The translations under genes were made by a program, and so were the position numbers. 64,000 nucleotides of DNA from Brienomyrus brachyistius. Its lineage: Eukaryota; Chordata; Actinopteri; Osteoglossiformes; Mormyridae. Numbering within the stretch: position 1 is the stretch's first letter; every line of letters begins with the position of its first letter. The DNA lies in NCBI RefSeq assembly GCF_023856365.1, contig NC_064539.1, positions 30,740,118 through 30,804,117 of the forward strand, given 5' to 3'. Positions 49,019 to 58,427 of the stretch are shown here, one piece after another. The notes under the pieces are model-generated. The model did no database searches. It was not told where the DNA came from and was given only the letters and a program-made list of their open reading frames with translations.

Positions 49019-50586
49019 ACCTAACTGACAGAGGAGTTGTGTTGTGACCTCTGGTGGACAAACTACGTGCGACCGCACTGAAAACACGGTTGAAGGAGAG
49101 TCGTCTTCTCTGCCTCTTTAATGGTTACTTATTGCCTGTTATAAACGCTGATACAGTATATTTGCAATAAGCTCATGTCGGCCGTTAATACAGGGGCACA
49201 GATTTATCGGCTGGGCTCTGCTCAGGACTTCTGAAAATGGTGTGATATCAACAATAAAACCACTGGCCATCCTTCTGCAGTGGAAAACCGAAGTGAGCTG
49301 CACTGTAACTAGTCTCTGGGTTACTGCATGCTTGTGGAAAAGCACCACTGCTGGTGAGACACGAGAATACAGCCACAGACTGATGTATGCTGGTGAACCT
49401 GATTACATTGAGACAAATCACACAAACTTTGGCTTTTAATAGAGATTTTTTTTTGGGGAAGTGTGGTGAGCATGTGGGGGGGGTATTGGAGGAATGTAAA
49501 GGTTTGTCGAGCCTTTGCTTAGTGACACAAAAAAACCTCAGTCGTTCATTGGCCAGGGGAAAAGTAGCAGGAAATTAGAAAGGAGTTGAACCAAAGATCG
49601 TACATAAACACCTTTTCTACTCTATGATCAGAATGATAAGCAAAGTGGATGGCAGATTTCAAAAATGGTTGACTGAGAAAGGCTGGAAATACTGATATAC
49701 TGACAGATATAATTCCCTGCTACATAAAGACTCCCAGATACAAACCAAAGTAAAAAACTTTTATCCTCCAACACCAAATAGCCATATATGCTTATCTGTC
49801 AGTGTTATGGTTTTGTATTGTTTTTAAAATTTTGTTTACTTTTTACATTTTTAAAATTATGATTATAAATCTATTTTAGTTTTAGTTTTGTTTTCATTAG
49901 TTTCATTTTATTTTGAAGATGTAAATCAGTTTGTTATATATTTTTATAGGCTTTAGTAATTTTATTTCTGGGGATAGTACTGCAAAATGTTTCATTGTAG
50001 TGCCATTGGCTGTTTCATTTTATTTTAAAGATGTAAATAAATTCGTATTTTATTTCATATATGGCCACGCTTGCGACAGAGTGAGCAGACAAGTGCAGAA
50101 GCAGCACGAGTAGCTAAATTTCGGGGACATTCATTCTCACGTAAACACAATTTGCCACAATCAAGGTCAGAAATAATTTATCGAAGTTACATCCATATAT
50201 TGTGCGATAATTCGATAATGTACTTATCATGACAGGGTTAACTGTGACTTGATTGTTTTTAGTTTGATGTGTATGTCAAATCACTTCTTTTTTTTTGTTC
50301 CATCCAGGTCCACAGACCAAGGTGATGAGAAGCATTTATTAACAAAGCAGCCTGAACCCCAGTCAGGTGAGTTCAGTCTTAGTTTTGCTATTTCCGGTCA
50401 GGCTATGAACATGTCAAATAGAGGCAGATCCAGCCTCCAGGGCTGCATCCTCTTGAGAAGTCCATCCAACCATGATGATAGAAATTCATTTATCATTTCA
50501 CAAGTATAAAGGAATTCTGTAGTTTTCACTTTTCTTGTCTCTCTGCTATGCTATTTTTAGCCATTAATTGAGTGCCCCTCATTTAG

Positions 50587-50655
50587 AGCTTCAATCGTTT
50601 AGGAGCCCTGAACAAGCACCAACAAACTCACACAGGAGAGAGGCCCTACTAGTGC
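50587..50655 (+). pseudogene. Isolated zinc-finger fragment inside an intron
   Basis: Reads SFNRLGALNKHQQTHTGERPY followed by a stop: the second half of one C2H2 finger and its linker. It is placed where copy 1 has plain intron sequence between the non-coding exon and the SINE. Confidence 0.75.
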
Positions 50656-50990
50656 TGTCACTTTATGACATTAGGGGCCTTGCTGAAGAGCCCAACACTG
50701 ATATGACCACTCTGTCAGCCGCAGGATTTGAACCGGCAACCCTCTGATCACAGGCACAGAGTCCAGTCACACAGTCACACACAGCTACATTAGGCAGGAC
50801 AAGTTTCCAAATACTTCGGATCTTCATCCTGCTGACCCAGTTGGATAAGAGCTGAGAGCTCAGAGTCTGATGGTGCAGGACAGATACCTCGTGTGTGTTA
50901 TGATTCTGCTAAATGAACAACTTCAGTACATGTTCACCATTCCCTTTCTGTTCACAGACGTCCCCCCACAGGGCTGTGGCCAGCTGCAGC

Positions 50991-51095
50991 ATGGACCAGA
51001 AACCTCCCCAGCTACGTGTGGCAGATGTGAAGGAGGAAGTGCAGGACGTCCTCATATCGGATGTGGACGGGGCCGGGCACAGCTGCCCTGACAAG
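50991..51095 (+). pseudogene. Orphan first coding exon of a duplicated zinc-finger gene
   Basis: 35 codons, [20 protein letters not shown] and so on, nearly identical to exon 1 of the gene at 37864, with an intact GT donor at 51096. No second exon or finger exon follows within 1 kb, and the virus-like element begins soon after. Confidence 0.85.
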
Positions 51096-51274
51096 GTGAA
51101 ATGGAGCGCTGCTGGTGTGGGGCCCAGCTGCCTTCTGCACTCACAGGTTTCCCGTCTTGCTTATTAGTATCCTGGGAACCGCATGAACCTTGACCTTTCT
51201 GAAGTCATCTGGGATTTTACTCACTTTTTTCTACTTTTCCCAGAGGGGCTGTATGTCTGAAATGTCTGAATCAG

Positions 51275-51400
51275 TTGTTGGTACCTAAGAGAACATTAAA
51301 AATTCAAGAATATTGGTGAATAGAGCAAGTTCACCTACATCATTTGTTTGAGCAAATTACGAATCTGCTCGTTCAACTGGTTCATGCATGAGACCCAATG
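51275..51400 (+). repeat. Interspersed repeat R, copy C (3' fragment)
   Basis: Matches the end of copy A (TACCTAAGAGAACATT, GAATATTGGTGAATA, ATCTGCTCGTTC) and extends about 45 bases past the end of homology with copy B. It is the most diverged copy. Confidence 0.65.
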
Positions 51401-51519
51401 TCAGGAGATCATGTGTGAGAGAGAGAGATGCAATACCGCTTTTGTCAAAATGACAGGTCGGGTCAAAGGTCACGTTCAAAAGTTCAGTGGGCGGAGCTTA
51501 TGTTGTGGTGGGTTGAGCT

Positions 51520-51800
51520 TGGTTGTGTAACTGACGCAATAGCATGTGGATTTAATTATTTATTTAAATATTTTTTTTGTCTTCTTCCCCGGGGGTTGGT
51601 TGTGTAACTGATGCAATGGTATTTGGATTTAATTATTTATTTATTATTTTAAATGATTGTGGCTTAGGGGGCATGGGTTGGTTGTGTTAGTGATGCAATG
51701 GTATTTGGATTTAATTATTTATTATTTTAAATGCTTATTTTAAATGTTTATTATTTTAAAATGATATTGAGGAGAGTGCTTATGAGTGTGTATTATTTTA
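51520..51800. repeat. AT-rich tandem repeat, about 75-bp unit
   Basis: Three diverged units of the form GGTTGTGTAACTGATGCAAT, then TTTGGATTTAATTATTTATT, at about 51520, 51595 and 51680. Two further units of a second motif (TGATATTGAGGAGAGTGCTT) lie near 51762 and 51807. Confidence 0.75.
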
Positions 51801-51924
51801 AAAATGATATTGATGAGAGTGCTTATGAGCGTGTGTTATTTGAATAAGTTATTATTATTATTATTTTGTGGGGCGTGGGGGGGGAGTGAGCGTGGCTGGG
51901 TTACCTGATGGAGCGCGAGCGTAC

Positions 51925-52060
51925 GGTGTGCGGTAGCGTGGTAAGGTCCCCGGGCTTCGGAGAATCAGCAAAGGACTTATTCACATACTGGTGCGGTAGC
52001 GCGGAAAGGTCCGCATGGCTTTGGATAATCCTCGGAGAGAGCGATGCGGGAGAGCTGAGA
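51925..52060. repeat. Direct repeat next to the virus-like element
   Basis: Two units about 63 bases apart share GTGCGGTAGCG, AAGGTCC and GGCTT then GGA.AATC, at about 51927 and 51990. No ORF is supported here. It could belong to the element's outer end or to host sequence. Confidence 0.5.
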
Positions 52061-52256
52061 GGCGTGCTGCTGCGCGAGTCTGAGAGAGACTGTGGGATAA
52101 AATGGTAAAGTTGGAGCAAAGAATGAGAGGAGGAGGTGCAGGGTCTATCGTCCAATAAAAACGCTCGGCGCTAGTTTTGACCGTGTGTTTTTTCCTCACG
52201 CGAGCGTTTGTATCACATTGGCGTATGGCGCCAATTTGTAAAGGTCATAAGTCGAG

Positions 52257-52492
52257 ACATACATCGAGTCTGTCAATTTGTCCGCCAGTAAATTCTGCAG
52301 GGCCGTGCCACCTGGCCATCGAGGCGCCCCCCCCTGTTTAAAGTTTTGTTTTCACATACGTCCCAAATTACAGATAATTTTCTTACACAGGCACGAGTAG
52401 CATCATCAAGGCCGTACCACCTGGTCATACATCAAGTCTGACAATTTGACCGCCAGTAAATTCTGTTTATAGTTTTGTTTGTCATACATGAC
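52257..52492. repeat. Repeated leader motif upstream of the virus-like genes
   Basis: Two copies of a motif with CATACATCGAGTCTG (or CATCAAGTCTG), CAATTTG.CCGCCAGTAAATTCTG and GTTTA.AGTTTTGTTT lie at about 52257-52360 and 52428-52492. The first has a 35-base insertion. CCGT.CCACCTGG.CAT also occurs twice. Function unknown; terminal or promoter repeats are possible. Confidence 0.65.
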
Positions 52493-52599
52493 CGTGCAGA
52501 TATGGGGTGACAGAGACAATTAAATTGTATTACGTCGAGCGGGGGGCCTTTTCCTCCTCCTAGAGGCACAACGCCTTACCAAAGTTTGTACCAGCCAAA

Positions 52600-52792
52600 G
52601 AACCACAAGTTTCATCGAGACCTTACCCGGTAAGTATATTATTTCTTTTATTCCTGTTATAAAAATGCTATTCAATTAAAAAATAACATTCTAATAATAG
52701 GTATTCTCTTTTTTTTTTTCTATGTACGAGAGAGAGAGAGAGAGAGACTACGCCGACCGGTCAAGAGAAAATCTGCGAGAGAATCAACAGGT
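52600..52792 (+). promoter_or_regulatory. 5' leader with a probable intron
   Basis: A strong splice donor (CCCG/GTAAGTAT at 52629/52630) is followed by a T-rich tract at 52709-52721 and AG dinucleotides at about 52730 and again at 52789-52790 (CAACAG), three bases before the first ATG. A spliced leader for the 283-aa gene or the polymerase is likely. The (GA)n run at 52730-52747 is a small microsatellite. Confidence 0.5.
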
Positions 52793-54624
52793 ATGGACGG
52801 AGCAACACCCCCAGCGGCTATACCCGAAGCCTTATTAAATGAAATAGCCATTATCAACAATGCTAATAATGAAAATGATGCGGATTACTCTGCTCAACAC
52901 GACTCGCCACCAGCGGCGTCTGCTGAAACACTGGCCCAGGACCCCTGTTTTCTCCCATCCTTAGAGACATTAACAAGCATGTTAAATGAAAGGGGTTCTG
53001 AAGCAGAAGCGGGGCTACCCCCCACCGACGAGGTCGCATGGTCCCCCGCGGATTCTGAATTGTGGGAGGCCTTGTCAGACGTGGAATTTCTTCTCGATGC
53101 TGAGGAGATTGAAAATGAATTTGGGCTGGGACAATTTGAAAATGTTCAACAGGAAGGTGGCGGTGCCGTCGGTGACGTGGATCCCCAGCCTGACGGGGTC
53201 CTTCATCGCCGCAGATTCAATAACGTACAGATTAGGCGGATTCTAAATATCCCGCGACCTAGAAACGAAGGCAATTTCCGCGAGTACTATGAAAATGTAA
53301 TCGAGGGGTTTCAAAATATTGTGAATGAGGCGATTCCTTACGCCGTATGGGGAGCCTATATACAGGTCACCCTGCGCGCTGACTTTTTAAACGACGAGCT
53401 GTCGCAAATTGTACGGTATGGGGTGGGGGAGCTGACAGACTTGCAGCAGCTGCTGGATCGCCTGGTACAGTCTAATCAAGAGATTTTAAACGATTCCAAC
53501 CTAGAAGTAATCGTAGACGTAATAAATATCCCACGCGGCGGTGCGAACAAACGTAAACTACAGACCATGTTAGCTTCAGAAATAATTTCTAAGCCAGACA
53601 CATGTTTATCATTAATAACAACACCAACGCGTGTTTCGCCATAAACTTGGCGCACCTGCTGGACGAAAACTTTACTGTTGCCGAGGCTGAAAAGCTCGGC
53701 CTGGAGTTACAGGAGAAAGCGGGATTCACCCCCGATCACGCAGTCGCTTTGAATGACATTATCAATTTCGAGAAAATCATTGATTGCAAAGCAGTGGTGT
53801 ATTATCAACAACCTTATTCAAACAATCTCCAAATTTACCAGACACCCACGCCTAGCGACGGTAGACGGGCGGTGTATTTCTTTTTACACAATCAGCATTT
53901 TTACGGCATTAAAAGCGTAAAGGGCTTCTTAGGCGTGGGGTACGTTTGCCCGAGCTGTTTCAAAGGGTACGATTCGCCTCACTCTCATCAATGCGAAAAA
54001 TTTTGTAGCGTCTGTCAGACTAATTGCAGAGAAGGTGAAAGCACACCGGCGATACTATGTGAGCGTTGTAATTTCAGATGTTTAAATGACACCTGCTTTG
54101 AGCGCCACCGTACGCCTAGGGTCTGCCCAGTTAGGGGGGAGCTCGCTACCCCCTGTGACAAGTTCAGAAAATGCAAAGCCTGCGGGCTCAGATACTACCT
54201 CACTCCCGAGAACCCAAAACCGCACTCGTGTAAAGCGGAAAAATGTAATATCTGCGACGCTAAACTCCACACGGCCGTGTCAGACATATCCACCCCACAT
54301 CTCTGCTATCTAAATCCACCCGAGAAGCCTAACATAGGGGAACGGGCCGAAAGGGGTGAGGGGCGTAAAAAGGCCACCGAATATGTGTTTTTTGACTTTG
54401 AAACATCTCAGAGGTCGGGTACCCATATCCCGGTGTACGTCTGCGCCATCTCCGATCAGAACGAGACAATGACCGCCGAGGGGCCCAACTGCGCGCTACA
54501 GTTTCTCAGACATTTCAGGGCGCCCTGTTATAGAGGCGTCTGTTTCATTAGTCACTACGGTAAGGCATTCGATAATTACATCATACTGAACGCGATGGTG
54601 AAGGAAGGCGTGGAACCGCGTGTG
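52762..54624 (+). repeat. Inverted repeat, left arm
   Basis: Partner of 62138-64000. It contains the whole 283-aa gene and the first 341 codons of the polymerase gene. Its outer limit is set only by the window end, so the arm is probably longer and may include the leader and the element's terminus. Confidence 0.97.
52793..53644 (+). CDS. Acidic 283-aa protein upstream of PolB, left copy
   Basis: I do not recognise this protein. Residues 1-130 are acidic and Ala/Pro/Glu/Asn-rich, probably disordered (LWEALSDVEFLLDAEEIENE). A short basic patch follows (HRRRFNNVQIRRI, about residues 138-150). The C-terminal half looks folded, with conserved-looking blocks YYENVIEGFQNIVNEAIPYA, GELTDLQQLLDRLVQSNQEI and VDVINIPRGGANKRKLQTML. 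The last 43 bases overlap the start of the polymerase gene in another frame, so the two genes are expressed from one region. Position and acidity would suit an early regulatory protein or a replication partner of the polymerase (for example the terminal protein), but that is inference only. An almost identical second copy is at 63969-63118. Confidence 0.85.
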   Translation: MDGATPPAAIPEALLNEIAIINNANNENDADYSAQHDSPPAASAETLAQDPCFLPSLETLTSMLNERGSEAEAGLPPTDEVAWSPADSELWEALSDVEFLLDAEEIENEFGLGQFENVQQEGGGAVGDVDPQPDGVLHRRRFNNVQIRRILNIPRPRNEGNFREYYENVIEGFQNIVNEAIPYAVWGAYIQVTLRADFLNDELSQIVRYGVGELTDLQQLLDRLVQSNQEILNDSNLEVIVDVINIPRGGANKRKLQTMLASEIISKPDTCLSLITTPTRVSP

Positions 54625-56862
54625 GTATCGCAGGGGAATAAAATCATTCTCATCCTGGACAGCCTGTTTGAGCAGAGGTACATCGACAGTCACTCCTTTC
54701 TAAGCATGCCGTTGAGAAAAATCCCCGATGCGATGGGATGCTCGACTCAGATGCGAAAAGGCTATTTTCCGCATCATTTCACAGACGTGGAAAACTTTAG
54801 TTACGTGGGACCCTACCCCCCTCCCGATCAATTTGGGCCCGATCAAATGTCCACCAAAGAACGCGACAAGTTTTATCAATGGTACGACGCTGTAAAGCAC
54901 CAGACCTTTAATTTTCACAAAGAGATGATCGCTTACTGTAAGAACGATGTGGAGATTCTGAGAGAGGGCTGCTTGCGCTTCCTGCGGGAGTTTAAAACGC
55001 TCACGGGGTGCGATCCCTTCTCCGCGGCCACCATCGCTTCGGCCGCGTTGCTAGTTTATAGGACAAATTTCCTGCCCAGAGATACGATCGCGATCCCGGA
55101 TGTATGGGATTACAGGAGGCAATACAAAAGTTATTCGAGCGTGTCCATCCAGTGGCTGGAATTCATCGGGCGCGCGCGCGGCATCGAAATTCGACACGCG
55201 CTGCGCGGGGGTGAAGTGCGTGTGGGGCGCTTTCACTTAGACGGATACGCCGAGATTGAGGGGGAGAAATGGGCTTTCGAGTTTCTAGGCTGTCAGTTTC
55301 ACGGCTGTCCTACCTGCAACAACGAACACGATATCTGCCCCCTGACCCGCGAGAGCTTCGGTGCCCTGTACGTTAAAACAAGGGAAAAACTCGAGTCGTT
55401 GCGCCAAGAGTTTAATATGAACGTGGAATCCATCTGGGAACACGAATGGGCTCACGCTAAAACTCACGACCCACAGGTACAGCGTTTCCTGTCAGACTTT
55501 GAGCCCCCTGAGCCCCTAAGGCCGCGAGAAGCGCTGTTTGGGGGTCGGACGTCGGCCATTCGCCTGCGTTACGACGTCACGGGGCAAGAGCGCGTCCGCT
55601 ACGTGGATTTCACGTCGCTGTACCCGTACACTCTGGCTAAATGTGAATTCCCCGTGGGGCACCCGGAAATCATTCATTCGAATTTTAAGCCTCTGAATGA
55701 ATACTTTGGCCTGATCAAAGCCACGGTCAACACCCCGCGCGAGCTGTTTTTCCCCGTCCTACCCAGCAGACTGCCAAATGGGAAACTGGTGTTTACACTG
55801 TGCAGGACGTGCGCGATCGAGAACAGACAGGAGGAGGCGTGCGGGCATTCCGACGCAGAGCGGGCATTGACAGGCGTGTGGGTATCTGCGGAGCTCAATC
55901 TGGCTTTAGACAGGGGGTACTCGCTCATTAAAATTCACGAAGTGTGGCATTTTCCCCAGACCAGCGGCGACCTGTTTAGAGATTACATTAAAACCTTTCT
56001 CAAAGTGAAGCAGCAGGCTTCGGGCTACCCCGACGACGCGACCGATGACGTGGGTCGCAGGGAGTACATAAAAAACTATCTCGAGCGTGAGGGGATCGAA
56101 TTGGAGCCCGATCAGATAGTGTCTAATGAAGGGAAGCGGCAAGTGTCCAAACTTCTGCTTAACTCTCTGTGGGGTAAACTGGCGCAGAGGAGCAACATGC
56201 TCCAGACATGTATAGTGTCTGACCCGGGGGAATTATTTAATTTTTTCTGCTCGGACCTGTACGAGATTTCCAGCTTCGCGTTTGTCAACGACGAGGTCGC
56301 CCTCATCCGCTGGCGTTTCAAGTCTTCCTACAAAGTGCCGCCGGGAAAGACTAACATATTCATAGCGTGTCAAACTACCGCGTGGGGTCGGTTGACGCTT
56401 TACAAAGAACTGGAAAGATTGGGGCGGAGGGTGCTGTATCACGACACCGACAGCATCGTGTACATAAGCAGGCCTGGTGAATATGACCCGACCTTAGGCA
56501 ATTACCTGGGCGAGCTGACGTCCGAATTAGCCCCAGACGAATACATTGCTTCGTGGGGTGCGCTGGGACCAAAAAGTTACTGTTACCGACTCAACAACGG
56601 GAAAACACAAATGAAATGTAAGGGTATAACTCTAAATTACGAAACCTGTCAAAAGGTAAACTTTGACAGTATGATCGGATTGATTGAAAACTACATTGGA
56701 GGTTGTTGGAATAACCCCGCTATAATGACGCAGTACAACAAAATCGAACGCGACATGAAAAGCTTTCGCCTGTTTAATAGGCCTCTAGATAAAAAGGTCA
56801 GGGTCGTCTACGACAAACGCAGATTGCTGGCTAGCGGGGAAACTCTGCCTTTTGGTTACTGA
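53602..56862 (+). CDS. Protein-primed family B DNA polymerase, full length
   Basis: 1086 aa. Replicative DNA polymerase with proofreading exonuclease, of the kind found in Polintons and adintoviruses that copy linear genomes from a protein primer. An N-terminal region (about residues 115-235) is rich in CxxC pairs, suggesting several zinc ribbons. The exonuclease follows: motif I FFDFET (about 264), motif II around KAFDNYI (about 320, with FD in place), motif III YCKND (about 446). Polymerase motifs: A YVDFTSLYPY (about 668), B LLLNSLWGKL (about 851), C YHDTDSIVYI (about 946). All catalytic acidic residues are visible and there is no internal stop. The ATG at 53602 lies inside the preceding gene. 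Left arm of an inverted repeat up to 54624. Confidence 0.95.
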   Translation: MFIINNNTNACFAINLAHLLDENFTVAEAEKLGLELQEKAGFTPDHAVALNDIINFEKIIDCKAVVYYQQPYSNNLQIYQTPTPSDGRRAVYFFLHNQHFYGIKSVKGFLGVGYVCPSCFKGYDSPHSHQCEKFCSVCQTNCREGESTPAILCERCNFRCLNDTCFERHRTPRVCPVRGELATPCDKFRKCKACGLRYYLTPENPKPHSCKAEKCNICDAKLHTAVSDISTPHLCYLNPPEKPNIGERAERGEGRKKATEYVFFDFETSQRSGTHIPVYVCAISDQNETMTAEGPNCALQFLRHFRAPCYRGVCFISHYGKAFDNYIILNAMVKEGVEPRVVSQGNKIILILDSLFEQRYIDSHSFLSMPLRKIPDAMGCSTQMRKGYFPHHFTDVENFSYVGPYPPPDQFGPDQMSTKERDKFYQWYDAVKHQTFNFHKEMIAYCKNDVEILREGCLRFLREFKTLTGCDPFSAATIASAALLVYRTNFLPRDTIAIPDVWDYRRQYKSYSSVSIQWLEFIGRARGIEIRHALRGGEVRVGRFHLDGYAEIEGEKWAFEFLGCQFHGCPTCNNEHDICPLTRESFGALYVKTREKLESLRQEFNMNVESIWEHEWAHAKTHDPQVQRFLSDFEPPEPLRPREALFGGRTSAIRLRYDVTGQERVRYVDFTSLYPYTLAKCEFPVGHPEIIHSNFKPLNEYFGLIKATVNTPRELFFPVLPSRLPNGKLVFTLCRTCAIENRQEEACGHSDAERALTGVWVSAELNLALDRGYSLIKIHEVWHFPQTSGDLFRDYIKTFLKVKQQASGYPDDATDDVGRREYIKNYLEREGIELEPDQIVSNEGKRQVSKLLLNSLWGKLAQRSNMLQTCIVSDPGELFNFFCSDLYEISSFAFVNDEVALIRWRFKSSYKVPPGKTNIFIACQTTAWGRLTLYKELERLGRRVLYHDTDSIVYISRPGEYDPTLGNYLGELTSELAPDEYIASWGALGPKSYCYRLNNGKTQMKCKGITLNYETCQKVNFDSMIGLIENYIGGCWNNPAIMTQYNKIERDMKSFRLFNRPLDKKVRVVYDKRRLLASGETLPFGY

Positions 56863-57227
56863 AATGTAAAACTAGCAGCATCGCAAAAGGGCTTTTAAAG
56901 TTTTTTCTAAAAATCAAAGATGTTCATTTGTTTTAAAATGAAAAGTTTTTTTCAAAGATGTTTTTTAAAATCAAAGTAAGATGTACAAATGTTTTAAACT
57001 GAGAAATGTTCCTAGTAAGATGTTTTTGAAAATGAAAAGTTTTTTCCAAAGATGTTTTTTAAAATCAAAGATGTTTTAAGATGTTTTTAAAATGTTCCTA
57101 GTAAGATGTTTTTTATTTTCAAACTTGTGTACTGAAATGTTTTGTACATTTATCACAAGAGTTTTTATTAAAAACTTACTCATGCACTCTGTGTCTGTGA
57201 AAGCTGACACCCCTCCAGCAGTGGTTT

Positions 57228-57309
<82 letters not shown>

Positions 57310-57376
57310 TCGGAAAGATTTAAAAGATTAGGGCAGTATTTACCGTTTCGTCAGTGTGTTTTTTTTTTTTTGCAAA
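56863..57376. other. Spacer with degenerate repeats and a GT microsatellite
   Basis: 56880-57110 is built from partial tandem copies of AAAGATGTTTTTTAAAATCA and TGTTCCTAGTAAGATG, about 95 bases apart. 57232-57307 is an uninterrupted (GT)n of 38 repeats. No gene. The spacing is unusual, because all other genes of the element are packed tightly. Confidence 0.75.
57232..57307. repeat. (GT)38 microsatellite
   Basis: Perfect GT dinucleotide repeat of 76 bases between the polymerase and ATPase genes. The Val-Cys frame across it is an artefact. Confidence 0.97.
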
Positions 57377-58054
57377 ATGATGGGTAGCGGCGTGAGAGAG
57401 GTCGACTTTGATCACCGTTTAGAACTCCCGTTTACGGCTATAATCGCAGGGGCAAGTTCTTCGGGGAAAACCTATTTCACTAAAGAAATGCTTTTAAATC
57501 AGAGTCACTGTTTCATAGGGGGCCCCGTTAAAAAAATTGTGTGGTGTTTCGCTTCCCATCAGCCGCTTTATGATGAACTACGCGATCGGATCAGCGAAAT
57601 TGAATTTATACAAGGGCTTCCCAAAAGCTGGGAGGATGAGGAGCGCTTCCCCTCAGGCTCCTTGATAATCATCGATGATTTGATGGACAGCGCGTCTGAA
57701 AACAAACTCGTGGCAGAAGCTTTCACGAGGTTCAGACATCACCGTCAAATCTCGGTCATCTACCTGGTGCAGAACGTATTTCACCAGGGCAAGTACAGCA
57801 GGACTATAGCCCTAAATACGACTTATTATTGTCTGTTTAAGAATGTGCGAGACAGAATGCAAATCAAAGTTTTAGCTCAGCAAATGTTTCCTTGGCAGAA
57901 AAAGTTTTTTCTAGATGCCTACCATGAGGCCACAGGGCCCGCGCACGGCTATTTATTGGTCGATTTGAGAGCCACGTGCCCAGAAGAGTTCCGACTCAGG
58001 ACCGGATTATTACCGGGGTCGTTACCCATCGTCTTTCTACCGGCGAGCCATTGA
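57377..58054 (+). CDS. DNA-packaging ATPase, A32/FtsK-HerA type
   Basis: 225 aa from the ATG at 57377; the upstream GTG at 57356 is in frame but follows a T-run and is unlikely. A Walker A motif GASSSGKT (residues 25-32), a Walker B motif SLIIIDDLM (about 95-103) and a later NTTYYCLFKN segment fit the packaging ATPase of Polintons, adintoviruses and nucleocytoplasmic large DNA viruses. It is expected to drive genome loading into the capsid. It is 17 bases from the next gene. No break is visible. Confidence 0.92.
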   Translation: MMGSGVREVDFDHRLELPFTAIIAGASSSGKTYFTKEMLLNQSHCFIGGPVKKIVWCFASHQPLYDELRDRISEIEFIQGLPKSWEDEERFPSGSLIIIDDLMDSASENKLVAEAFTRFRHHRQISVIYLVQNVFHQGKYSRTIALNTTYYCLFKNVRDRMQIKVLAQQMFPWQKKFFLDAYHEATGPAHGYLLVDLRATCPEEFRLRTGLLPGSLPIVFLPASH

Positions 58055-58071
58055 TTTATCACTACTAAGCT

Positions 58072-58413
58072 ATGTCCGAACATCTCAGGAAACACCTGCC
58101 GACCCTTAAAGTTTTACAGAGGACGAGGGGGGTGAAACGTAAAAAGATTCTTACGGCTGACCCATCTAACGACATAATTTTGGCTCTCTCCGAAATCTGT
58201 CTCAATCTCATAAGAGGTCGCATACCTTTAACCGTAGCTCAATTTACCAAACTCAAGAAACAGAAAAGATTGATTAAACTTTTCGCATGTAAGAAAAACA
58301 GCGTCGCTAGGAAACGCGTGGCAATTCTTCAAAAAGGAGGATTCTTATTACCGCTCTTATCAGTGGCTCTGCCATTCGTTACAAGCCTGTTTGCCGGTAA
58401 GACGGCTAACTAG
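58072..58413 (+). CDS. Small basic protein with hydrophobic C-terminus
   Basis: 113 aa, not assigned. The N-terminal two thirds is Lys/Arg-rich (RTRGVKRKKI, KKQKRLIKLFACKKN) and the end is hydrophobic with a GG turn (KGGFLLPLLSVALPFV, about 90-105). Basic-then-hydrophobic small proteins encoded beside the ATPase are common in adintovirus-type genomes, where they are suspected virion components similar in style to adenovirus core or membrane-active peptides. That likeness is by layout and composition only. It is 14 bases from the following gene. Confidence 0.75.
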   Translation: MSEHLRKHLPTLKVLQRTRGVKRKKILTADPSNDIILALSEICLNLIRGRIPLTVAQFTKLKKQKRLIKLFACKKNSVARKRVAILQKGGFLLPLLSVALPFVTSLFAGKTAN

Positions 58414-58427
58414 CCTTTTCCAGCAAC

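Larger units (their letters stand above)
47941..50140. other. LINE remnant and spacer
   Basis: Apart from the LINE remnant at 48510-48960, the 12-bp tandem repeat at 48968-49018 and a pair of 60-bp repeats at 48375-48480, no gene or element was recognised. 49740-50060 is very AT-rich. Confidence 0.4.
50141..51218 (+). repeat. Segmental duplication unit, copy 2 (znf 5' half only)
   Basis: Colinear with 37186-38092. It contains the non-coding exon, the SINE-like piece and the first coding exon, but the exons for the zinc fingers are absent and homology stops near 51218. A short zinc-finger-coding piece at 50587-50655 is present here and not in copy 1. Confidence 0.85.

Noticed and set aside
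48797..49087. Gly-Arg or Val-Gly-Glu repeat proteins near 49 kb
   Set aside because: Generated by the 12-bp CTGCTCCCCGAC tandem repeat.
57356..57376. Upstream GTG start for the packaging ATPase
   Set aside because: It adds a Phe-run encoded by a T homopolymer; the ATG pair at 57377-57382 is a better start.
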